A stretch of DNA of 6,492 bases from a bacterium (GTDB taxonomy: Bacteria; Desulfobacterota; Anaeroferrophillalia; Anaeroferrophillales; Anaeroferrophillaceae), in assembly GCA_029940125.1 (NCBI GenBank), contig JAOZRP010000094.1, positions 1-6,492 of the forward strand, in the 5' to 3' direction. Under the pieces are notes generated by a model, which saw nothing but the letters and a program-made list of their open reading frames with translations, searched no databases and was not told the DNA's origin. The position numbers and the translations under genes are program-made. Shown here in pieces: positions 1 to 6,425 of the stretch (position 1 is its first letter; each line of letters opens with the position of its first letter).

Positions 1-1268
1 CCCACCAGGCTGATCATGCTGGAAAAATTCCCCGCTTCCTCGGTTTTTGATTCGGTGACCATGATGCCGCGGTCCTTGGCAATCGCCGGCGCGTTGACGA
101 AGTTGACCACGTCGCCGACCATGGGCGTCAGCAGGCCCTTGAGCAGGGCGGTGGTAATCGGCGCCTGATCAAGCTCGGCCACCTTGCCCTTGTATTCAAC
201 CCGCACCTCGCTGAGGCCGCAGGTGCCGCCCTCGCAGACCTGGGAATAGAAAAGTCCCAGTTTCTCCGCCAGGGTCAGGTAGGGACCCACCACCTTCAGC
301 ACCTCGGCGCTGACGCTGGGAACATTCAAAGCATTGGTAATCGTGCCGTGGAGCAGGTAGTCGGCAATCTGCTCGGCCACTGTAATCGCCACGTTCACCT
401 GGGCCTCGTCGGTGGAGGCGCCGAGATGGGGGGTGCAGATAAAATTGTCCAGGCTCAGGAGCGGATGATCGGCAGGCGGCGGCTCCTGCTCGAAAACGTC
501 AAAGGCCGCCCCGGCCACCACGCCCGCTTTCAAGGCTTCGTATAAATCTCCTTCGTGGATAATGCCGCCCCGGGCGCAGTTGAGGATCCGTACGCCCTCC
601 TTCATTTTAGCAAAACAGTTCTTGTTGATCATGTGGCGGGTTTCGCTGGTCATCGGCGTGTGAACGCTGATGTAGTCGGACCGCCGGTACAGCTCATCCA
701 GATCAACCAATTCGATGCCCATCTTGGTGGCCTTTTCCGCGGAGATGAAGGGATCGTAGGCAATAACTTTCATCTTCAGACCCTGGGCCCGGTCGGCCAC
801 AATGCTGCCGATGTTGCCGAGTCCCACCACCCCGAGGGTCTTGTTGAACAGTTCCTTGCCCATGAACCTGCTTTTTTCCCACTTGCCTTCCTTCATGGAC
901 TGGGTAGCCTGGGGAATGTTGCGGCTCAGGGCCAGCATCATGGAAATGGTATGCTCGGCCGTGGTGATGGTGTTGCCTTTCGGGGTGTTCATCACCACGA
1001 TGCCCCGGCGGGTGGCCGCTTCGATGTCCACGTTGTCCACCCCGATTCCGGCCCGACCGACCACTTTCAGCTTGTCGGCGGCAGCAATGATGTCGCTGGT
1101 TACCTTGGTAGCGCTGCGGATCGCCAGGCCGTCATAGTCGCCGATGACGGCGGCCAGCTCCTCCGGAGACATGCCAACCTTGACATCCACCTCAATCTCG
1201 GGAAACTGCTTAAACACCTCCAGCCCCTTGGGGGACATTTTGTCACTGATCAGTACCTTTACCTTCAT
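1..1268 (-). CDS. serA: D-3-phosphoglycerate dehydrogenase, C-terminus cut by window edge
   Basis: Cytoplasmic enzyme that oxidises 3-phosphoglycerate to 3-phosphohydroxypyruvate with NAD+, the first step of serine synthesis. The frame is open from the ATG at 1266-1268 to the left edge, giving 422 codons. The substrate-side loop RSATKVT is at residues 51-57 and RAGIGVDNVD at 72-81. The Rossmann motif GLGNIG is at 149-154, with the NAD-ribose Asp in YDP (D172). The catalytic set is R233 (CARGG), E262 (QEPP) and H281 (TPHLGAST). From about residue 320 the sequence continues past the catalytic core, as in the long (about 525-residue) SerA type with an allosteric substrate-binding domain. The expected ACT domain would lie beyond the edge. 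GGAG at 1278-1281 sits 9 bases before the ATG and supports this start. The upstream aminotransferase gene ends 19 bases away, so the two are almost certainly co-transcribed. No missing catalytic residue is seen. Confidence 0.97.
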   Translation of the reverse strand, partial: MKVKVLISDKMSPKGLEVFKQFPEIEVDVKVGMSPEELAAVIGDYDGLAIRSATKVTSDIIAAADKLKVVGRAGIGVDNVDIEAATRRGIVVMNTPKGNTITTAEHTISMMLALSRNIPQATQSMKEGKWEKSRFMGKELFNKTLGVVGLGNIGSIVADRAQGLKMKVIAYDPFISAEKATKMGIELVDLDELYRRSDYISVHTPMTSETRHMINKNCFAKMKEGVRILNCARGGIIHEGDLYEALKAGVVAGAAFDVFEQEPPPADHPLLSLDNFICTPHLGASTDEAQVNVAITVAEQIADYLLHGTITNALNVPSVSAEVLKVVGPYLTLAEKLGLFYSQVCEGGTCGLSEVRVEYKGKVAELDQAPITTALLKGLLTPMVGDVVNFVNAPAIAKDRGIMVTESKTEEAGNFSSMISLV

Positions 1269-1287
1269 GGTTTCCATCTCCAGATCG

Positions 1288-2433
1288 CTATTTCTTAACT
1301 TTCAAAATCATCTGCGCCGCCCGCACGCCGCTGCGCTCGTTCAGTTCATATCCCAAGTCCATCAGGGCCATTTCCAGGGCGGCCAGTCCGGTCAAAACAT
1401 CCAGGTCGTCGACATAACCCAAGTGGGCCAAACGGAAGATTTTACCCTTGGCATGATCCTGGCCGCCGGCAATGGTCACCCCGTAGTCGTCGCGCAGGAC
1501 TTTCACCACCTCCTGGCCGTCAACCCCCTCGGGAGCCTTTACCGCGGTCACCGCGTTTGACGGGGCGTCAGGAGCGAAAAGTTCCAGGCCCAGGGCCTGG
1601 ACGCCGGCCCGGGTGGCGCTGGCCAGGCGGGCATGGCGGGCAAAGACCCCCTCAAGGGTTTCTTCTTTGATCATCGACAGTACCTCCCGCAGGCCGATGA
1701 TCAACGATACCGCCGGGGTGTAGGCATTCTGCCCCTTCTTGGCATTTTTCAATTCCTTGGCAAAATCAAAATAGTAGCGCGGCAGGGTCGACTGCTGGTT
1801 GAAGCCCCAGGCTTTCTGGCTGACGGCGGCAAAAGCCAGGCCGGGGGGCAGCATCAGGGCCTTCTGGGATCCGGTAACCACCACGTCCAGCCCCCAGGCA
1901 TCCATGGGAAGGTCGAAGACCCCGACGCCGGTAATGGCATCAACCACCAGGATAGTCTGGTCATACTTTTTGACGATGTCGGCAATGACCTTGATCGGAT
2001 GCATAACCCCGGTGGATGTCTCGCTGGCCTGGGTCAGCACCCCGCGAACGTTTCCTTCCCTGGCCAGGCAGTCGGCAATGTCTTCCGGTTTCACCGCCGT
2101 CCCCCAGGGAACGTCGATGGTGATGACTTCGAGGCCGTAGCCGGCGGCAATCTGCCCCCAGCGTTCACCGAACTTCCCCCCGTTCACGGCAATAACCTTG
2201 TCGCCGGGAGAAAACAGGTTGGCAATCGTCCCTTCCATCGCCCCGGTGCCCGACGAGGCAAAAACCAGCACCTCCTCCTTGGTTTGAAAAAGATATTTCA
2301 AGCCATCCCTCACTTCTTCAAAAACGGCCTTGTAAGCCGGAGCCCGGTGGTGCAGGATGGGCATGGACATCGCCTGGAGAACACGGGGTGGTACCGGCGT
2401 CGGTCCCGGTGCCAGCAGATATTGTTTTTTCAT
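1288..2433 (-). CDS. class V PLP-dependent aminotransferase (serine-pyruvate / alanine-glyoxylate type), probable serine-pathway transaminase
   Basis: A 381-residue fold-type I PLP enzyme, a normal length for the alanine-glyoxylate/serine-pyruvate aminotransferase group. Visible motifs are the N-terminal PGPTPVPP (9-16), HHR (28-30), the phosphate-binding SSGTGAME (60-67), and the PLP-ring Asp in VVDAITG (D165). The Schiff-base Lys is in GSQKAL (K191), and a C-terminal carboxylate-binding Arg is probable in FRLAHLGY (R334). It lies directly upstream of serA (19-base gap). This suggests it supplies the transamination step after SerA, acting on phosphohydroxypyruvate or hydroxypyruvate, in place of the distinct SerC family. 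That substrate is inferred from context and not readable from the sequence; alanine-glyoxylate or serine-pyruvate activity is the alternative. The ATG at 2431-2433 is preceded by AAGGGAG at 2442-2448, 8 bases away. The stop is TAG at 1288-1290. No phosphoserine phosphatase gene is visible nearby. Confidence 0.93.
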   Translation of the reverse strand: MKKQYLLAPGPTPVPPRVLQAMSMPILHHRAPAYKAVFEEVRDGLKYLFQTKEEVLVFASSGTGAMEGTIANLFSPGDKVIAVNGGKFGERWGQIAAGYGLEVITIDVPWGTAVKPEDIADCLAREGNVRGVLTQASETSTGVMHPIKVIADIVKKYDQTILVVDAITGVGVFDLPMDAWGLDVVVTGSQKALMLPPGLAFAAVSQKAWGFNQQSTLPRYYFDFAKELKNAKKGQNAYTPAVSLIIGLREVLSMIKEETLEGVFARHARLASATRAGVQALGLELFAPDAPSNAVTAVKAPEGVDGQEVVKVLRDDYGVTIAGGQDHAKGKIFRLAHLGYVDDLDVLTGLAALEMALMDLGYELNERSGVRAAQMILKVKK

Positions 2434-2502
2434 GGAACAAACTCCCTTGGTAGAATTATAAGGTGCATAAAGTGAAATTATCCATCGTGCCGCGCGTTGT
2501 AT

Positions 2503-2531
2503 CTTTTAAAAATAATGGCACACTCTGTCAA
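2503..2531 (-). promoter_or_regulatory. sigma70-type promoter candidate for the aminotransferase-serA pair
   Basis: On the minus strand the sequence reads TTGACA (2526-2531), a 17-base spacer, then TAAAAG (2503-2508). The -35 box is perfect and the -10 matches 4 of 6. Transcription would start near 2496 and give a leader of about 60 bases before the ATG at 2433. The site lies in the only sizeable gap between the minus-strand genes (2434-2549, 116 bases), about 20 bases past the stop of the SH3 gene. A second perfect TATAAT (2455-2460) lies closer to the gene. It has no good -35 and would start transcription at the ribosome-binding site, so I prefer the upstream pair. Confidence 0.5.
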
Positions 2532-2549
2532 GTTAATTTTATCACGTGG

Positions 2550-3482
2550 TCAATACGAGAAGCCAAAGAAATCATAGACGGCCGCCGCCGTTGTTCTCCG
2601 GCCGTCATAAGAATAAGGCTCCGGCAGAATAAATTTATTGAAGTCCCGGACGCAGCCAGGCAGCAGGGCCTTGATCTTCAAAGGCCGGTAGCCGGCGGCC
2701 TTGATAAAAAGGTAATCATCAAAAACGGCGAACGGTCCGTCCATTTTCCCGGTCAAAAAAAGGATGTCATGGCTGTCCTTCACCAGATTGAGATAACAGG
2801 CGACATCACCCGCCGCCGGAATCTCTTCAGCCGGCCCAATATAAGGATTCCGGGCAAAACTGCCAAACACCGCGTCCCGATAGAGAAGCAGTCCATGAAG
2901 GTATTTCAGGAAAGGCAACAGGTCGATGGTGCCCTCCCCTACATCATCACCCTTGAGTTCCCGATAGTCCTCCCGGCTGAAAGGAATTTCGAGCGCCATC
3001 AGCCAATGTTTCCCGGAAGAGGAATTAAGATCCCGGGAAACTACCAGGTTCAGGCGCTGGGGAAAATAAGACTGCAGGTTCTTTTTCAGCACCGCAACCG
3101 CGCCGCTGAAATAAGGGCCAACCTCCGGGGAAACATTATTCAATTCCAGACTGATTTCCGGCAGCCTTTTCTTCGGCCTGATTATTTTCAGCAGCGGGCG
3201 AAAAGCCCAGCCTTCCCGTCCCTTCCGGGTGCGGATTTTAACCCAGCTGCCCCGCTCTTCCAACACCTCCACCCGGGTGTGGCGGCTGAGACCAAACAAT
3301 CTCCGGCTGCGTTTGGTCGGCGCTTTCCTGACATTCAAACCCGATACCTTGACAATCGCCCTGGTCGGCGGCACCACGCCGGCTTTCACCGGCCGGGGAA
3401 CAACGGCCAGCGACAAAAACAGGCAGAACAGCAGCACCAGAACGGAAAAACGCCGGGAAACGGTGGAAAACATGCTGCTCAT
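2550..3482 (-). CDS. exported SH3-domain protein with unassigned C-terminal region
   Basis: A 310-residue protein I cannot assign to a named family as a whole. Residues 1-34 look like a Sec signal peptide: basic RR at 10-11, a hydrophobic core of about 13-28, and a likely cleavage after VKA (32-34). There is no lipobox, so it is probably a soluble periplasmic protein. Residues 43-100 resemble a bacterial SH3 (SH3_3/SH3b) domain, with GLNVRKAP, the VEVLEERGSWVKI strand and GREGWAF. This fold often binds peptidoglycan or peptide ligands. Residues 108-310 form a further, apparently globular region with no motif I recognise. The start ATG (3480-3482) overlaps the selA stop as ATGA, so translation is probably coupled. 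The only purine-rich ribosome-site candidate is about 15 bases away. An in-frame ATG at codon 4 is an alternative start. Identity as a real gene is well supported; its function is unknown. Confidence 0.85.
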   Translation of the reverse strand: MSSMFSTVSRRFSVLVLLFCLFLSLAVVPRPVKAGVVPPTRAIVKVSGLNVRKAPTKRSRRLFGLSRHTRVEVLEERGSWVKIRTRKGREGWAFRPLLKIIRPKKRLPEISLELNNVSPEVGPYFSGAVAVLKKNLQSYFPQRLNLVVSRDLNSSSGKHWLMALEIPFSREDYRELKGDDVGEGTIDLLPFLKYLHGLLLYRDAVFGSFARNPYIGPAEEIPAAGDVACYLNLVKDSHDILFLTGKMDGPFAVFDDYLFIKAAGYRPLKIKALLPGCVRDFNKFILPEPYSYDGRRTTAAAVYDFFGFSY

Positions 3483-4903
3483 AACTGCCGCAACAGGTCC
3501 TCACAGGCCGCGGCTATCTCCCGGTAGTCATCATTCATCAGGGTCCGCGGATCAAAAACCAGCTGATCATCCAGGATCCGGGCAATGACGGGCAGCGGCC
3601 GGGAGCGGAAAAAACGCTCCAGGGCCGAAGCCGAAAAACCGTTAACCTGCAGAGCAACCAGCCAGGTGGGGATTTCCACCATTGGCAGGGCGCCGCCGCC
3701 GGCCCGGGAAATCCCTTCCTTGACAACAGCGGAAAAACCGGCCGCCGAACCCAGTCGACGATGGATCAGCCCCCTGAGACGATTTGCCCGCCGGCGCAGC
3801 TCAGCCAACGGCAGGGTCAGCATCGCCAGGGTTGGCAGTTCCGCAACCGCCTTTTTTTCATCCAGGTAGCACTTCAGCACCTCTTCGAGAAAAGCCAGGG
3901 TCAGCTTGTCAATTCTCAAGGCCCGGTTCAGGGGATGCCGCTTCACCTGCTCAATCAAATCGCGGCGGCCGACCACGATGCCGGCCTGGGGGCCGCCAAC
4001 CAGCTTGTCGCCGCTGAAGGTAACGATGCCGACGCCAGTCTCGACTACCTGCCGCACGGTAGGCTCTCCGCCGACGCCGTAGGCGCTGAGGTCCATCATG
4101 CAGCCGCTGCCGAGATCTTCAATCACCGGCAGGGAAAAACGTGCCGCCAGCTGCACCAGTTCCGCCGAACCGACGGCGGCGGTAAAACCGGAAACCCGGT
4201 AGTTGCTGGTATGGACTTTAAGGATCAGGGCCGTTTCCTCATTGATCACCCGCTCATAATCGGCCGGATGGGTACGGTTGGTGGTTCCCACTTCCCGCAG
4301 CTTTGCGCCGCCCTGGACAATCACTTCGGGAATGCGGAAGGCACCGCCGATTTCAATCATTTCTCCCCGGGAAATAATCACTTCCCGGCCCGCCGCCAGG
4401 GCTGAAAGCACCAGCAGCACCGCCCCGGCATTGTTGTTGACTACCATTGCCGCTTCGGCCCCGGTCAGCCGGCAAAGCAGCTCCTCCACGTTGTCATAGC
4501 GAAGGCCGCGGCGGCCGGATTCCAGATTGTACTCCAGGTTGGAGTAGCGGCAGGCAATGTCGCCGACCCGCTTTAAAGCCGCCGCCGGCAGCGGCGAACG
4601 GCCCAGGTTCGTATGGATGACCACCCCGGTGGCATTGACAACCCGCTTCAGCCGCGGGGCCAGCCGCGCCTTGAGACTTTCTTCCACCCCGGCGACAAAA
4701 ACCGGCAGGGAAAAAACCTCTTCCACCTGGAGATTCTCAGCCAGCACCTTTTTTTTGACGGCAGCCAGTTCCAGGCGAACCGATTCCACCACCAGGCCGC
4801 GGGGATAACATTCCAGCAGCGGCTGCATCTCCGCCTTGCGAAGCAGTTCATCCACCGCCGGCAGCCGGGACAGGTTTTCCTGCAGCTTATCCTTGTCCTT
4901 CAT
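3479..4903 (-). CDS. selA: L-seryl-tRNA(Sec) selenium transferase
   Basis: PLP enzyme that converts seryl-tRNA(Sec) to selenocysteinyl-tRNA(Sec) using selenophosphate; it acts in the cytoplasm as a large homo-oligomer. At 474 residues it is close to the E. coli length of about 463. The N-terminal tRNA-binding part has LSRLPAVDELL (11-21). The core carries NATGVVIHTNLGR (90-102), EYNLESGRRG (124-133), a dense TGAEAAMVVNNNAGAV stretch (147-162), DLGSG (263-267) and the Schiff-base Lys in SGDKLVGGPQAG (K300). R327 and R330 lie 27 and 30 residues after K300, the same spacing as the selenium-substrate-site arginines described for the Aquifex enzyme. R102 is a candidate for the third. AGGAG at 4912-4916, 8 bases before the ATG, fixes the start. 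The first 17 bases overlap the radical SAM gene, and the TGA stop overlaps the next ATG. Its presence implies the organism makes selenoproteins; selB, selC and selD are not in this window. Confidence 0.98.
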   Translation of the reverse strand: MKDKDKLQENLSRLPAVDELLRKAEMQPLLECYPRGLVVESVRLELAAVKKKVLAENLQVEEVFSLPVFVAGVEESLKARLAPRLKRVVNATGVVIHTNLGRSPLPAAALKRVGDIACRYSNLEYNLESGRRGLRYDNVEELLCRLTGAEAAMVVNNNAGAVLLVLSALAAGREVIISRGEMIEIGGAFRIPEVIVQGGAKLREVGTTNRTHPADYERVINEETALILKVHTSNYRVSGFTAAVGSAELVQLAARFSLPVIEDLGSGCMMDLSAYGVGGEPTVRQVVETGVGIVTFSGDKLVGGPQAGIVVGRRDLIEQVKRHPLNRALRIDKLTLAFLEEVLKCYLDEKKAVAELPTLAMLTLPLAELRRRANRLRGLIHRRLGSAAGFSAVVKEGISRAGGGALPMVEIPTWLVALQVNGFSASALERFFRSRPLPVIARILDDQLVFDPRTLMNDDYREIAAACEDLLRQL

Positions 4904-6146
4904 TAATCTTGCTCCTGCTGATGTCCCTGAAGTTATTAACCCCGATGAAAAATTCCCGCATCATGATCACCCAGTAGTACATCCCCCGGGGCGTCAACCG
5001 CATCTGATCGCCATCGAAGCGCAGCCCGCCCAGCAGGCGGAACAGGGTGATTTCCTTCCACAAGGCCCGCTCAAACAGGCGGCCGTACTTTCGCCGGAGC
5101 TGGGCCCGGTCCAGACGGGTGCCGAAAAGCTTCATCAACAGATCATAGCGCATCCGCTCCACCAGAGTAAATTCCTTTTTGGCCGTTATCGGCAGCCGTC
5201 CCGCTTCCAGGGCGGCGCAGTAGTCGGGCACCGAGAAGGTATTGGCCAGGATCGTCCCCTGGACGTAGCTGAAAGAACCGCTGCCCAGACCCACATATTC
5301 ATCATAATCAACGATGTACTCATCAATCATCGATTTTTTCCGGGAGAAGCACCAGGCAGAACCGGGAGTATAATGCGTCGACAGAAAAGTCAGCAGCTGG
5401 TGGTAAAAACGCTTTTCCTGGCCGTAATCCACCTTGCCCAGGGTTTTTTGAATCGCTTTTTCGGTGGCGGTTGAGGCCATCAGGGGATAAAAGGTCACCT
5501 GGTCGGCGGGCAGTCGATCAATAATTTCCAGGTCCCGACGCAGAATTTCCTCCGTCTGGGTGGGAAAATTGAAAATCATGTCAACATTCAGGGTGTCAAA
5601 AACCCCCATGTAGTTTTTCAGCCGCGCTTCAATTTCAGCCCCGCTGCCATACTTGTGATACCTTTCCATGGCCCGCAGCAGGCCGTCGTCAAAGCTCTGC
5701 ACCCCAACGGACAGCCGGTTGACGCCGACATCTTTCAACACTGCAACGATCTCATCAGTCAGGTGGTTGGGATTGGTTTCAACGGAAATTTCCTTTACCG
5801 GATACAATGACTTGATCAGTTTCAAGGTCTCCTGCAATTCATCCGGCAGCACTGTCGGCGTACCGCCGCCCACGTAGACCCCGGTAAAACGGTAGCCTTT
5901 ATCGCTGAAGCTGCTGATCTCCCGACGCAGGGCGGCAAAATAGCGCCGGGCGGTCGGAACGTTCAGTTTATAGCGATTGAAGGAACAATAAGGACAGAGC
6001 TGTTCACAAAACGGCACGTGCACATAAAGAAGGTAGTCGCGGTCCGGCCGACCCCGGGGAACAGTAATATGATCAAACTGCCGGAAGATAAGATATTGCT
6101 GATTCAAGCGACGTAAATATTTGGTCATTAGTGGTTCAATAAACAT
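4887..6146 (-). CDS. HemW/HemN-like radical SAM protein (coproporphyrinogen III oxidase family)
   Basis: A 419-residue radical SAM enzyme. The cluster motif is C47-x3-C51-x2-C54 in the form CEQLCPYCSF. The residue after the third Cys pair is Ser-Phe, as in HemW-type proteins, and not the extra Cys (CxC) of true HemN. Other core marks are GGGTP (93-97, SAM amino-group binding), SVETNP (121-126), RLSVGVQSF (144-152), the DMIFNFP strand (189-195) and GLGSGSFS (286-293). A C-terminal winged-helix-like segment has LTPRGMYYW (384-392). About 37 residues precede the first beta strand. HemW proteins are heme chaperones, and related members serve heme breakdown or unknown reactions, so true coproporphyrinogen oxidase activity is doubtful. 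AAGGA at 6155-6159 lies 8 bases before the ATG at 6144-6146. The 3' end overlaps selA by 17 bases, making it the first gene of a coupled operon. The specific substrate is unknown. Confidence 0.9.
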   Translation of the reverse strand: MFIEPLMTKYLRRLNQQYLIFRQFDHITVPRGRPDRDYLLYVHVPFCEQLCPYCSFNRYKLNVPTARRYFAALRREISSFSDKGYRFTGVYVGGGTPTVLPDELQETLKLIKSLYPVKEISVETNPNHLTDEIVAVLKDVGVNRLSVGVQSFDDGLLRAMERYHKYGSGAEIEARLKNYMGVFDTLNVDMIFNFPTQTEEILRRDLEIIDRLPADQVTFYPLMASTATEKAIQKTLGKVDYGQEKRFYHQLLTFLSTHYTPGSAWCFSRKKSMIDEYIVDYDEYVGLGSGSFSYVQGTILANTFSVPDYCAALEAGRLPITAKKEFTLVERMRYDLLMKLFGTRLDRAQLRRKYGRLFERALWKEITLFRLLGGLRFDGDQMRLTPRGMYYWVIMMREFFIGVNNFRDISRSKINEGQG

Positions 6147-6215
6147 TGATTATATCCTTACATGCCAGTTGTACCCATCCGGGAAGCCCCCATTTCGGCA
6201 AGGCTGAAACAATGA

Positions 6216-6247
6216 GCCGTTTTCACTTCCTGCCAGCCAAAAACGGC
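6216..6247 (-). promoter_or_regulatory. stem-loop in the probable 5' leader of the radical SAM-selA operon
   Basis: GCCGTTTT (6216-6223) and AAAACGGC (6240-6247) form a perfect 8-base-pair stem with a 16-base loop. With transcription starting near 6256 it would sit at the 5' end of the leader, about 70 bases before the ATG. There is no U-run on either side that would make it an intrinsic terminator. A regulatory role is possible but unproven. Confidence 0.4.
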
Positions 6248-6262
6248 AATAAAGCAAAACAA

Positions 6263-6302
6263 AGTGTAAGGAATATCCCAACTTTCTACAAATGTCTACA
6301 AA
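6263..6302 (-). promoter_or_regulatory. promoter candidate with tandem TTTGTAGA repeats upstream of the radical SAM-selA-SH3 operon
   Basis: On the minus strand TTTGTAGA occurs twice with a 10-base period (6295-6302 and 6285-6292). The downstream copy gives TTGTAG, a 17-base spacer, then TACACT (6263-6268; -35 matches 3 of 6, -10 matches 4 of 6). The upstream copy can pair with GATATT (6272-6277) over an 18-base spacer. The match is weak for a constitutive promoter, so an activator or a different sigma factor may be involved. One helical turn between repeats suits a protein-binding site. Confidence 0.35.
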
Positions 6303-6320
6303 AAACTAAGCGATTTTCAT

Positions 6321-6349
6321 TTGACAATCCATGGAAAATTGTTTATGAA
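6321..6349 (+). promoter_or_regulatory. sigma70-type promoter candidate for the cytidylate kinase-like gene
   Basis: TTGACA (6321-6326), a 17-base spacer and TATGAA (6344-6349) give a perfect -35 and a 4 of 6 match at -10. Transcription would start near 6356 and leave a leader of about 78 bases. The spacer holds an inverted repeat ACAAT-N9-ATTGT (6324-6342) that overlaps the -35 box, which could be a repressor site. Confidence 0.5.
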
Positions 6350-6420
6350 ATGACAACTTTTTCAATCTTGATTATTAGATTCGGGGAAAGACAATTTTTC
6401 CTGGAAACAGGCCCTGCGAG

Positions 6421-6425
6421 GGAGG
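6421..6425 (+). promoter_or_regulatory. ribosome-binding site fixing the start at 6434
   Basis: GGAGG lies 8 bases before the ATG at 6434-6436, an ideal spacing. It favours this ATG over the in-frame TTG at 6431 (too close) and over upstream in-frame ATGs at 6212 and 6350. Confidence 0.75.

Noticed and set aside
555..1298. 247-codon plus-strand open frame opposite serA
   Set aside because: It is antisense to an unmistakable serA with all catalytic residues; long antisense frames are expected in GC-rich genes.
2455..2460. Perfect TATAAT just upstream of the aminotransferase
   Set aside because: There is no fitting -35 box, and transcription would begin at the ribosome-binding site; the TTGACA pair further up is more plausible.
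1633..2475. 280-codon plus-strand open frame opposite the aminotransferase
   Set aside because: The minus-strand frame carries the PLP motifs; the plus-strand translation resembles no family and is compositionally antisense-like.
2463..3527. 354-codon plus-strand open frame opposite the SH3 gene
   Set aside because: It is rich in Gln, Arg and His, has no recognisable domain, and is antisense to a gene with a signal peptide, an SH3 domain and an ATGA junction with selA.
3761..4405. 214-codon plus-strand open frame opposite selA
   Set aside because: Shadow of selA; rich in His and Gln, with no domain signature.
4836..5474. 212-codon plus-strand open frame opposite the radical SAM gene and the selA start
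   Set aside because: Shadow of two genes with clear family motifs on the minus strand.
6194..6210. Short stem TTTCGGC/GCTGAAA
   Set aside because: It needs a G-U pair in plus-strand RNA and has a mismatch in the minus-strand RNA that would actually be made; likely chance.
6400..6411. Small hairpin CCTG-GAAA-CAGG before the cytidylate kinase-like gene
   Set aside because: It has a GNRA-type loop but only a 4-base-pair stem; too weak to call as a terminator or riboswitch.
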